Positions 53,067 through 60,685 of a stretch of 64,000 nt of DNA are shown in pieces. How positions within the stretch are numbered: position 1 is the stretch's first letter; every line of letters begins with the position of its first letter. The DNA lies in NCBI GenBank assembly GCA_964612925.1, contig CAZTFU010000005.1:25717-89716 (forward strand), read 5' to 3'. The DNA comes from Phil1 sp964612925 (GTDB lineage Bacteria; Bacillota; Clostridia; Christensenellales; CAG-138). A program made the position numbers and the translations under genes. The notes beneath the pieces are model-generated. The model worked only from the letters and a program-made list of their open reading frames with translations, did no database searches and was not told where the DNA came from.

Positions 53067-53740
53067 ACGATTCCATGCTTCTTATTTCAACATCCGGCCG
53101 TGCCGCAAGTGCGGCGGTAAGTCTTGACGGCAACATAATACGTTGTGCCGTAAGTGATAACGGTCTTACCCATTCAGAAACCATAATGCCGCTTATAGAT
53201 TCCCTGTTTGATAAGGATCTTTCACTTGACGGCATTTCGGCAATATGTGCCGATGTAGGTCCCGGTTCCTTCACGGGTGTGCGTATAGGCGTGTGCATAG
53301 CAAACGCAATGGCCTATGCGCTGAATAAGCCGGTTATCGAGGTAAGCTCGCTTGAAGCGCTTGCGCTTGCCGTTGACACGGATAAGCCCGTGTGTGCCTT
53401 GATAGATGCACGCAACGGCAACGGCTATGCCGCGCTGTACAAATCGGGCAATGAGTTGATTGCCCCCAAGGCTGTTGTTGTAGCGGAGCTGCTTTCAACG
53501 CTCCCTTCGGATACCGTGTTCACGGGCGATGGCGCGGCCATACACAGGGAAAGCATACTTGCCGCAGTAATAAATGCCGAATTTGCTCAAAGCGAAAAGT
53601 ACATGCTTACCGCGGATATGCTTGCCTTACCCGCAACGGCGCACATTGAGCGCGGCGACGTAAAGCAGGAAGCACTGCCGCTGTACTTAAGGCCCACCCA
53701 AGCAGAGCGTATGTTTAAGGCAAAGGAGCAGCAAAAATGA
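53063..53740 (+). CDS. tsaB: tRNA threonylcarbamoyladenosine biosynthesis protein TsaB
   Basis: 225 aa ASKHA-fold partner of TsaD (YeaZ). The start LLISTSGRAASAAV, the GPGSFTGVRIGV block and ALIDARNGNGYAAL are the TsaB hallmarks. It overlaps tsaE and rimI by 4 bp on each side. tsaD itself is not in this window. Confidence 0.95.
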   Translation: MNDSMLLISTSGRAASAAVSLDGNIIRCAVSDNGLTHSETIMPLIDSLFDKDLSLDGISAICADVGPGSFTGVRIGVCIANAMAYALNKPVIEVSSLEALALAVDTDKPVCALIDARNGNGYAALYKSGNELIAPKAVVVAELLSTLPSDTVFTGDGAAIHRESILAAVINAEFAQSEKYMLTADMLALPATAHIERGDVKQEALPLYLRPTQAERMFKAKEQQK

Positions 53741-54216
53741 CGGATATAGTGCGTCCCATGCGTTCGGCTGATGTAAGCAGAGTATATGAGCTTGAAAAAA
53801 CGTGTTTCAGAACGCCGTGGTCAAGGGAATCCCTCGCAGGAGAGTTGAAGAACGATGTTGCGCATTACCTTGTGCTTGAGCGTGACGGATACGTTGTAGG
53901 CTATGCGGGCATGTGGATATTGTATGATGAAGCGCACATAACAAACGTTGCGGTTGACCCCGCATTTAGGCGGCAGGGCTTGGCAAAGCGAATAATGTTA
54001 TGTATGATGCGCTCGGCACGGCTTTTTGACGCAACGCAGATGACGCTTGAAGTACGCGAAAACAATCTTGGCGCACAGGCTTTGTATGCTCAGCTTGACT
54101 TTGAACGTGCGGGTATTCGAAAGGGTTATTATACCGACACGGGTGAAGCGGCCTACATCATGTGGAACAGGGATATTGCCTTGACACTGTCCAAAAGCAA
54201 TGTTACCATAAGCTAA
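53737..54216 (+). CDS. rimI: Ribosomal protein S18-alanine N-acetyltransferase
   Basis: 159 aa GNAT enzyme. The acetyl-CoA motif RRQGLAKRIMLCM near residue 77, ITNVAVDP before it, and LEVRENNLGAQALYAQLDFERAGIRKGYY at the C-terminus are the RimI pattern. It is embedded in tsaE-tsaB-rimI, the common Bacillota order. Confidence 0.93.
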   Translation: MTDIVRPMRSADVSRVYELEKTCFRTPWSRESLAGELKNDVAHYLVLERDGYVVGYAGMWILYDEAHITNVAVDPAFRRQGLAKRIMLCMMRSARLFDATQMTLEVRENNLGAQALYAQLDFERAGIRKGYYTDTGEAAYIMWNRDIALTLSKSNVTIS

Positions 54217-54243
54217 AGTCAAAACAAAAGGAGATAAATAACC

Positions 54244-54642
54244 ATGAAGCAGCAAATAGTCGCCACCAATGCACCCGCGGCAATAGGTCCGTATTGCCAT
54301 GCAATAGAAATGGAAGGTTTTGTTTTCACCTCGGGTCAACTTGGCATAGACCCCGCCACGGGCAAGCTTTGTGACGGAGTTGAAGCACAGGCAAGGCAGG
54401 CCTTCACCAATCTTAAGAACGTGCTTGAAGCGGCCAATGCATCCCTTGACGATGTACTCAAAACCACCGTATTCGTTGTTGACCTTGCGGACTTTGGTAA
54501 GGTTAATGCCATATATGCCGAATTCTTCGGCCCGAATTATCCCGCAAGAAGTTGCGTACAGGTAGCCGCGCTGCCCGCCGGCGGTCTTGTTGAGGTTGAA
54601 GCCATAGCCAATAAGGCCGCGGATGAAGTAGCCTCCTTCTGA
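54244..54642 (+). CDS. ridA: RidA family enamine/imine deaminase
   Basis: 132 aa. It hydrolyses reactive enamines made by PLP enzymes. The family blocks AIGPYCHAI, FTSGQLGIDPATG, ARQAFTNLKNVLEAA and YPARSCVQVAALPAGGLVEVEAIA include the catalytic Arg (PARSCVQV). AAAAGGAGATAAATAACC precedes ATG 54244. It is 27 bp after rimI and part of the same run. Confidence 0.95.
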   Translation: MKQQIVATNAPAAIGPYCHAIEMEGFVFTSGQLGIDPATGKLCDGVEAQARQAFTNLKNVLEAANASLDDVLKTTVFVVDLADFGKVNAIYAEFFGPNYPARSCVQVAALPAGGLVEVEAIANKAADEVASF

Positions 54643-54650
54643 TCGGCGCA

Positions 54651-55883
54651 ATGAAGGGCGCACCGGTCATAAGTACCGCCTTCAATTTTCGCCCGCTGTT
54701 GCCGTTGGCCTTGGGTCTTGGCACGGGCGTTGTAATAAGTGTGCATTTTAGCGGAGCGTATGCCGTTTGGGCAGCGCTCCTTTTTGTTGTTGCATCATAT
54801 GCGGCGTATCGCCTAAAAAAGCCCAATGCGACGCTTATGTTTGCCGCTCTTGCATTCGCGCTTATTCGTATGCTGCCGTATTCCCTTTTGCCAAGCGAAG
54901 AATTCGCCCGTGCAATAGATGATGCCAAATATGCTTCCGCCGAAACACCTGCGCTGCTATGCGATTTACAAAGCAGTCTATGCGGCCGCTGTGACGAATT
55001 ATTCAATGAAGCTTCTCCATTGGCGCGCGCAATACTGCTCGGTGACAGGAGTCAACTCGGCTATTTTCAGCGGGAGCTTTTCAGGATATGCGGCGTATCC
55101 CACACGCTTGCATTAAGCGGACTGCACGTATCGGTACTGTCACTCGTGCTTGTTCGGCTTATACCCACAAATCTGCCCCGTGTAAGAGTGTGCGCGGTAG
55201 GGACATTTTTGTGCATATATGCGGCACTGGCGGGGTTCCCCGCGTCACTTATTCGTGCGGCGATAATGTTCATGTGCATATTGTTTGCCCCGCTTTTCAA
55301 AAGAAGGAACGACACGTTGAGTGCACTTGCTCTATCCTTTATAATTATTGTTAGTATAAAGCCGCTCAGCATCTATTCCGCGGGATTTTGCCTTTCCTTC
55401 TCCGCGGTTGCGGGTATAGCCATGCTTTATTCGCCCATGATGCGCCAAGTGCGCCATGCGGCGTTTGCGCCCGTTGCAACCACCGTTTCCGCAACGCTTG
55501 GCACGCTTCCGTTCACGCTTGCCTTCTTCGGCACGTTCAGCACATATTCGATAATAGCGAACATATTCATAGTGCCGCTTATAACGCTTGCACTTACGCT
55601 GTGCTTTGTCGCTCTGGCCGTATCATATGTCATATTGCCGCTTGGCAAACTTATTGCCCTGCCCGCGCGTGCTCTGCTTGGAGCAAGTGAAGCCATAAGT
55701 GAAAGCATTGCCGCCCTGCCCTATTCGGTAATAGAGCTGTCAAGTCTTGGGACATTTGGCTGCATATTCTATTTTGCGGCAATGTTTATAATGTCAAGAT
55801 ACTGTCTGCTCCCCCGCCGTACAAAGTTTGCCGCCGCAATTGTTTTGCTTTGCGGTGCGATACTTGCGGTCATTCTTGCTTGA
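54651..55883 (+). CDS. comEC: ComEC/Rec2 channel domain protein without nuclease domain
   Basis: 410 aa. It matches the central Competence (ComEC/Rec2) membrane domain: LARAILLGDRSQL near residue 124, HTLALSGLHVSVLS near 150 with the characteristic SGLH, and SIYSAGFCLSFSAVAGI near 240. Full ComEC is about 750 aa with a C-terminal metallo-beta-lactamase domain; here the protein ends about 150 residues after the membrane core, so that domain is absent. It is probably still a membrane channel; DNA uptake is not assured. Synteny with holA is kept. Confidence 0.87.
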   Translation: MKGAPVISTAFNFRPLLPLALGLGTGVVISVHFSGAYAVWAALLFVVASYAAYRLKKPNATLMFAALAFALIRMLPYSLLPSEEFARAIDDAKYASAETPALLCDLQSSLCGRCDELFNEASPLARAILLGDRSQLGYFQRELFRICGVSHTLALSGLHVSVLSLVLVRLIPTNLPRVRVCAVGTFLCIYAALAGFPASLIRAAIMFMCILFAPLFKRRNDTLSALALSFIIIVSIKPLSIYSAGFCLSFSAVAGIAMLYSPMMRQVRHAAFAPVATTVSATLGTLPFTLAFFGTFSTYSIIANIFIVPLITLALTLCFVALAVSYVILPLGKLIALPARALLGASEAISESIAALPYSVIELSSLGTFGCIFYFAAMFIMSRYCLLPRRTKFAAAIVLLCGAILAVILA

Positions 55884-55908
55884 ACAAGCATACGATATTG
55901 AGTATAAT
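55880..55908 (+). promoter_or_regulatory. Promoter that would give leaderless holA mRNA
   Basis: TTGAAC (55880-55885), 17-bp spacer, TATAAT (55903-55908). The predicted +1, seven bases after the -10 box, is the A of the holA ATG at 55915. Confidence 0.6.
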
Positions 55909-55914
55909 CAGCAT

Positions 55915-56904
55915 ATGGAACGCAATGATTTTATTATAGCCGCAAATAAGGGCGCGTTAAACGGCGCATATCTGCTGCACGGCGAGGAGGAATTTCTCAA
56001 AAGCAGTGCCGTTTCCGCCGTGCTCGGTGTGCTTGACCCCGTCACAAGGGATCTTAATACCGATATTCTTAACGATGCCAATGCGCAGGCCGTAACGGCG
56101 GCCTGTGAAACCATGCCGTTTATGTCCGAAAAGCGCGTGGTGATTTGCCGCGCAGTGCCAACGGATGACAATGCCGCCACGCTTGCATCATACATTGAAA
56201 GGGTGCCGCAAAGCACGGTGCTTTTATTCTGCATTAAGGGCAAGGCGGACGGGCGAAGCTCATTTGTAAAGGCAATGAAAAAGCTTGACCGCGAGGTTGA
56301 CTTTTGTCCGTTAAGTGAAATGGAGGCGCGGCGTTACGTTCAAAAGCGCGCCCGCGCGATAGATGCGCCCATAACCGAACAAGCCGCAGCATTTTTTGTT
56401 TCCATAGCGGGTACGGACTGCGCCGCACTGTACAATGAGCTTGACAAGGCCGCATCCTATGCGGGCGTGGGTCATGAAATAACGCGGGAAATAATAGCCA
56501 AAACGGTTACGAGAGATGTTGACTATATAGTGTTTGAGGTGCTTGATCACTTCATTGCCAATCGTCCTACGGACGGTCTGCGCACGCTCAACATTCTTAT
56601 GGAAAACGGTGAAAAGCCGCTTATGATAGCGGAGAGGCTGCGTGACAAGGCAAAGCTTACCTTGCAGGCACGAAAGCTTTTGGATAAGCGATTATCAAAA
56701 GAAGAAACGGCCAATCGACTTGGTGTAAGCTCCGGCTACGCATGGCGCGTAAGTGACAGCGCAAAGCGGCTGACGCACGCGCAGTTGAGCGCACTTGAAA
56801 GCTGTGCCGAAGCACTAAGTGAGGTTACCATCATGCAGCTAACGGGTCAAGCCCGTGCGGAGGATGCGCTGATCCGTGCGCTTATGATGCTTGCGCATAA
56901 ATGA
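55915..56904 (+). CDS. holA: DNA polymerase III delta subunit
   Basis: 329 aa clamp-loader subunit. The AAA+-like N-terminus has AYLLHGEEEFL, and TIMQLTGQARAEDALIRALMML closes the C-terminal collar domain. FEVLDHFIANRP near 200 is the conserved linker block. ATG 55915 gives the normal N-terminus; the longer frame from 55828 lies inside comEC and is rejected. No Shine-Dalgarno sequence lies before the ATG, and a promoter is positioned to start transcription at it. Confidence 0.92.
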   Translation: MERNDFIIAANKGALNGAYLLHGEEEFLKSSAVSAVLGVLDPVTRDLNTDILNDANAQAVTAACETMPFMSEKRVVICRAVPTDDNAATLASYIERVPQSTVLLFCIKGKADGRSSFVKAMKKLDREVDFCPLSEMEARRYVQKRARAIDAPITEQAAAFFVSIAGTDCAALYNELDKAASYAGVGHEITREIIAKTVTRDVDYIVFEVLDHFIANRPTDGLRTLNILMENGEKPLMIAERLRDKAKLTLQARKLLDKRLSKEETANRLGVSSGYAWRVSDSAKRLTHAQLSALESCAEALSEVTIMQLTGQARAEDALIRALMMLAHK

Positions 56905-56939
56905 ACTTCGGGTCGCCAAAGTCGGTCGGCCCTTTTGAT

Positions 56940-57108
56940 TTGGCTTTATGCACACAACATGTGTGCCTTGAGTCGGCATGAGTCGCCGCATAAAGCAACA
57001 AGCAAACCCAGCCATGGCGATGCGGTAAACGGATGATTCAAATCCGTCGGCGCATTAAAGTTATTCGCTGTACGCAAACAAGCCGATCGCAGGATCGGCT
57101 TTTGCTTA
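56940..57108 (+). ncRNA. Structured intergenic region, possible small RNA
   Basis: The 232 bp between convergent holA and rpsT contain strong inverted repeats: GCTTTATGC / GCATAAAGC (56943-56951 with 56988-56996) enclosing CACAC / GTGTG (56951-56965), then ATGCG / CGCAT (57020-57055) enclosing ACGGAT / ATCCGT with loop GATTCAA. The region ends in the hairpin-T-run terminator at 57080. It fits no RNA family I recognise. A read-through 3' UTR of holA is the simple alternative. Confidence 0.3.
57080..57108. terminator. Bidirectional terminator between holA and rpsT
   Basis: Stem AAGCCGATC / GATCGGCTT with loop GCAG. The T run is better on the plus strand. It lies 29 bp past the rpsT stop. Confidence 0.78.
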
Positions 57109-57136
57109 ACCCAAATAAAGGGTAATTGTTGCTACC

Positions 57137-57403
57137 TTAGTTAGCCTTCGCGGCCAGCTTTACTGCAAGCTGAGCCTTTTTGCGATTGGCATTGTTTTTA
57201 TGCAGAACGCCCTTGGCGGCAGCCTTATCAACGGTGCTGACGGCGTTTACATAGGCGGCATCGATAGCGGCCTTATCGCCGTTTTCAAGAGTCTTATCAA
57301 AGCTCTTTATAGCGGTCTTTACCCTGGAGGTAATAACGCGGTTGTTAAGGTTTTTCTTAGCGGTGACTGCCACACGCTTCAAAGCGGACTTATGGTTTGC
57401 CAA
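57137..57403 (-). CDS. rpsT: Ribosomal protein S20
   Basis: 88 aa basic helical protein of the 30S subunit. With TTG 57403 as start it reads MANHKSALKRVAVTAKKN, the usual S20 beginning, with AGGGGGAAACCG before it. No ATG gives a plausible N-terminus. A rare start codon on rpsT is known in other bacteria. It lies between holA and gpr, as in B. subtilis. Confidence 0.95.
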   Translation of the reverse strand: MANHKSALKRVAVTAKKNLNNRVITSRVKTAIKSFDKTLENGDKAAIDAAYVNAVSTVDKAAAKGVLHKNNANRKKAQLAVKLAAKAN

Positions 57404-57550
57404 AACGGTTTCCCCCTTGTTATTTTTACTCGAACATCGCATATTATAGCACGGCCTTTTGAAGAAAGCAAGCATATTTCATTTCAAAATGCGGTTTTTT
57501 TATTCGGGATGCGGTCATAATAGAGCAGAGCAGTATCAAGGAGGATAATT

Positions 57551-58468
57551 ATGAACCAAAGCATCCGCACCGACCTTGCCATGGAAGCGCGTGAGCTGAG
57601 CGGCGCCATGGACGGAATTAGTGAAGAAACAATAAGCAGCCGCGGCTATACCGTTTCAAGAATAAAGATAGAAACCGATGCCGCCGCAAAAAGATTGGGC
57701 AAAGAAAAGGGACTTTACATCACCATTGAAGCGCCCGAACTGCCATACGGCACGGCAGAGCTTCGCCAAAGCGTAATAAATGCGCTCTCTGATGAGCTTT
57801 TGCGCATAATGGGCCATTGTTGCGGCACAGTGCTTGTTGCCGGGCTTGGCAACAGGGCGGTAACGCCCGATGCACTCGGCCCGCGCACGGCGGAACAAAT
57901 CCATATCACGCGCCACATAAAGCAGTACATGCCCGATTCGCTTCCAAAGGACGTGAGGAGCGTATGCGCCGTATCCCCCGGTGTGCTCGGTGTTACGGGC
58001 ATAGAAACCACCGATATACTTTACGGCGCGGTGCAGCAATGCAAGCCCGAGCTAATAATCGCAGTGGATTCGCTTGCTTCCCGCCGCACAGAACGCATAG
58101 GCTGCACTATACAGCTATGCGACTGCGGTTTACAGCCGGGGGCGGGCGTCGGCAATGCACGCAGCGGTATAAATCAAGGCAGCATGGGTGTTCCCGTAAT
58201 AGCGATAGGCGTTCCGCTGGTTGTGTATGCAAGCACAATATCACGCGACACGATAGAGCTTATAGCGGATAAGCTTGATTTACCAAGCGGAGACGAAAAG
58301 CTGAAGGAGCTTGCCGCAAACGCCATAAGCGAAAAAACGGGAGAGCTTATAGTTACCCCAAAGGAAATAGATTCGCTTATAAGCACAATGAGTGAGGTGC
58401 TGTCTTGCGGCATCAATGCGGCACTTTTCGGTGCGCAGTACGATATTGTGCGTGCCTTCACGGCATAA
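57551..58468 (+). CDS. gpr: Germination protease GPR
   Basis: 305 aa aspartic-type endopeptidase that degrades small acid-soluble spore proteins at germination. The short propeptide region ends near IRTDLAMEA (residues 5-13), followed by GLGNRAVTPDALGPRTAEQI and TGIETTDILYGAV with the conserved acidic residues, and AVDSLASRRTERIG. CAAGGAGGATAATT precedes ATG 57551. It is made in the forespore in B. subtilis. It lies directly upstream of spoIIP. Confidence 0.95.
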   Translation: MNQSIRTDLAMEARELSGAMDGISEETISSRGYTVSRIKIETDAAAKRLGKEKGLYITIEAPELPYGTAELRQSVINALSDELLRIMGHCCGTVLVAGLGNRAVTPDALGPRTAEQIHITRHIKQYMPDSLPKDVRSVCAVSPGVLGVTGIETTDILYGAVQQCKPELIIAVDSLASRRTERIGCTIQLCDCGLQPGAGVGNARSGINQGSMGVPVIAIGVPLVVYASTISRDTIELIADKLDLPSGDEKLKELAANAISEKTGELIVTPKEIDSLISTMSEVLSCGINAALFGAQYDIVRAFTA

Positions 58469-58511
58469 CATGTGCCCGATACGCATAGCCATTACGAGGG
58501 GAGGCTATGCT

Positions 58512-59495
58512 ATGGCTAAACGATTTCACATTGGGCGCGGCCGTTATTCGGTGCGTAAGACTACCGTGCACGTAGGCAAAATGCCGTTTGTTTTTATAAT
58601 GCTTGCGGTGCTTTTCACTGCGGCGTTATTTAGCAAATCCACATTCACGGATGCAAACGGCCAAAGTGATGACAGCGGTAGTATAATCATAGAGCTTGAC
58701 CATGTTGATGCGGACGAAAACGTAAGCCGAAGCATTTTGCTTGAGCTTATGAAAGTTGATACATCCGCACATGAAGCGCTTCCATTAAGCAAGGATGCAC
58801 CCACCGTGCTCATTTACCACACCCACTCAACGGAAGCGTATTTTCCCACGGAGCAATACACATATGAAGCTTCATCGCCATGGCGCACCACGAACAACAG
58901 CATGAACATTATAGCCGTCGGAGAAAAGCTTTGTGCCTTGCTGAACGAAAAATATGGCATCAGTACCATACACGATATCACCGACCATGAACCGCCAAAG
59001 CTTTCCACGGCATATTCACGTTCACTTGAAACAATGCTTGAATATAAGGCAAAGTATCCTTCGCTTGAGCTGTTCATAGACCTGCACCGCGATGCATACG
59101 GCAACGACCCGAAAACGCCCAATGATTACATAATCATAGATGGTAAAGAATGTGCGCGCATAATGTTTGTTGTCGGCACGGGTGAAAACGTGGCTGAGGG
59201 TGAAGCCAAGCCCGATTTCCAGTCAAATTATGCGCTGGCAATGTGTTTAAGCGAGTATCTTGAATCAATAGATACAAAGCTTGTGCGCAATATACGGGTC
59301 AAGGCGGGCAGATATAATCAGCACGTCAGCGAACATTGCCTGCTTGCCGAAATCGGCCACAATTCAAATACGCTGGAGCAGGCATTAAACTCCGTTGAAT
59401 ACCTTGCCCGCGCAATAGCAAGCGCGGCGGACATATCATTCGACCCGCTTGCAAACGCCGAGGCCGCGCCAACCATGCTTCAGCTTACTCCGTAG
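58512..59495 (+). CDS. spoIIP: Stage II sporulation protein P (cell wall amidase)
   Basis: 327 aa. SpoIIP cleaves peptide stems from peptidoglycan in the SpoIIDMP engulfment machine. A membrane helix (residues 22-42) is followed by an extracytoplasmic amidase domain with IYHTHSTEAYFP, FIDLHRDAYGND, FVVGT and LAEIGHNSNTLEQA, giving the zinc ligands and the catalytic Glu. ATG 58512 has GAGGGGAGGCTATGCT before it. Its 3' end overlaps the end of the convergent kinase pseudogene by 11 bp. Confidence 0.95.
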   Translation: MAKRFHIGRGRYSVRKTTVHVGKMPFVFIMLAVLFTAALFSKSTFTDANGQSDDSGSIIIELDHVDADENVSRSILLELMKVDTSAHEALPLSKDAPTVLIYHTHSTEAYFPTEQYTYEASSPWRTTNNSMNIIAVGEKLCALLNEKYGISTIHDITDHEPPKLSTAYSRSLETMLEYKAKYPSLELFIDLHRDAYGNDPKTPNDYIIIDGKECARIMFVVGTGENVAEGEAKPDFQSNYALAMCLSEYLESIDTKLVRNIRVKAGRYNQHVSEHCLLAEIGHNSNTLEQALNSVEYLARAIASAADISFDPLANAEAAPTMLQLTP

Positions 59496-60345
59496 GCAGT
59501 GTTACTATAAACAGCGTTCCTCTATTCGGCTCACTCGTGATGTTTATTTCGCCGCGGTTCAGCTCTACTATGCGCTTTGCTATGCTAAGCCCAAGTCCGC
59601 TCACCGCTGTAGCGCGTGAACCTACGCCCTGATAAAACCCTTCAAACGCATGGCGCTGTGTTTCCATGCTCATGCCAATGCAGTTGTCCTCTATTTCAAT
59701 GCGCACACCATTGTGCCGGTTTGCGTAAAATACTCTTATCGTGCCACCCACCTTGCTGAATTTTATGCATTTGATAGGATATTCAACCATACCTGCGAAA
59801 GCATTTCCTCGTTTGAGTTAAATTCCGTCTTCTCAAGGTCTATTTCCTTTGCATCCCATTCCTTTTGCAACAGTAATAAACATGAACGCAACTGCTCATC
59901 CGGTCTAAATGTCGCCTTGTCGGTTATTATCTGTTGGTTTTCAACCCGCGTAAGCAGCAATATGTTTGATGCCATGTTTGTAAGCCTGTCCGCCTCGTTT
60001 ATGATTATGTCCGCATATTCGCTGCGCTGAGCCTGCGTGATATCCTTTTTTTAGCTGACGCGCAAAGCCGCGTATTGACACCATCGGTGTTCTGAACTCA
60101 TGTGAAAAGGAATTGATAAAATCCCGCCCGAAAAGCTCCGTGCTGCCAAGCTCCTCCGCCATTATGTTAAAGCTTTTGGTAAGCTCTTCAAGCTCGTTCC
60201 TTACGCCTTCTATTCCTCCACCCTGACAGAAAGATCGTCCTTGGCAATGCGCCGCGTGGCTTCTATCAGCTGCTTCATGGGTTTGAAATACCAGCGTGTT
60301 AGCAACGCATTTATGTCATCCTCAACAGCCATTATTTGAAACATG
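59485..60345 (-). pseudogene. Sensor histidine kinase remnant
   Basis: Broken gene in at least four frame segments. Upstream (60345-60210): a HAMP piece RWYFKPMKQLIEATRRIAKDDLSVRVEE then a stop. Then 60162-59985 carries the H-box FINSFSHEFRTPMVSIRGFA. A shift in the seven-T run near 60050 moves into the ADRLTNMASNILLLTRVENQ frame. A one-base loss near 59785 breaks WLNILSNA from IKFSKVGGT. The G1 box reads DNCIGM instead of DNGIGM. The sensor and first membrane helix are missing. No response regulator gene adjoins. Confidence 0.88.
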
Positions 60346-60425
60346 CTCCATCTCCGCATCATATACTCGGATTATACCATTCCCGCATTTTCAAACACGA
60401 CCGCCGTAACATATGGGCAATAAAA

Positions 60426-60451
60426 AAAGCGGGTCAAAGACCCGCTTTAAG
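60426..60451. terminator. Terminator hairpin, left copy of a 26-bp direct repeat
   Basis: AAAGCGGGTC / GACCCGCTTT with a 3-nt loop region. Read on the minus strand it is followed by a run of T; it is identical to 60647-60672. Confidence 0.8.
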
Positions 60452-60453
60452 AG

Positions 60454-60642
60454 TATCGAAAAAGTGGCAACTTGCCACTTTTTCGAGTTTTCTCGCCCTT
60501 TTGCCTCTCACATTCGTTCACGGGCGGCAAAAGAGCGTAAGGTACGAAAACCTATAGGTTTTCATCCGTTTTGACGCATATGTCGTCAAAGCCGGATTTG
60601 AATTAAGGGGCACGGCCCCTTAACAACCCCGATTTATGACAA
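60454..60642 (+). repeat. Family B palindromic element, copy 3
   Basis: About 189 bp, from ATCGAAAAAGTGGC to the inverted TTGTCATAAATCGGGG. It has the same palindrome chain as copies 1 and 2 and the uninterrupted GGCCCCTTAACAACCCC site. It is bracketed by two identical 26-bp terminator hairpins, so it appears inserted within or next to the terminator of the downstream foldase gene. Confidence 0.85.
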
Positions 60643-60646
60643 AACG

Positions 60647-60672
60647 AAAGCGGGTCAAAGACCCGCTTTAAG
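60647..60672 (-). terminator. Terminator of the foldase gene, right copy of 26-bp direct repeat
   Basis: The same hairpin as 60426-60451, 13 bp after the foldase stop on the minus strand. Confidence 0.8.
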
Positions 60673-60685
60673 TTTTCATCCAAGC

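Noticed and set aside
57001..57060. Possible tRNA (GATTCAAATCC resembles a T-loop)
   Set aside because: No complementary acceptor stem, D-arm or anticodon arm could be fitted at normal distances; the sequence pairs instead as a simple ACGGAT/ATCCGT hairpin.
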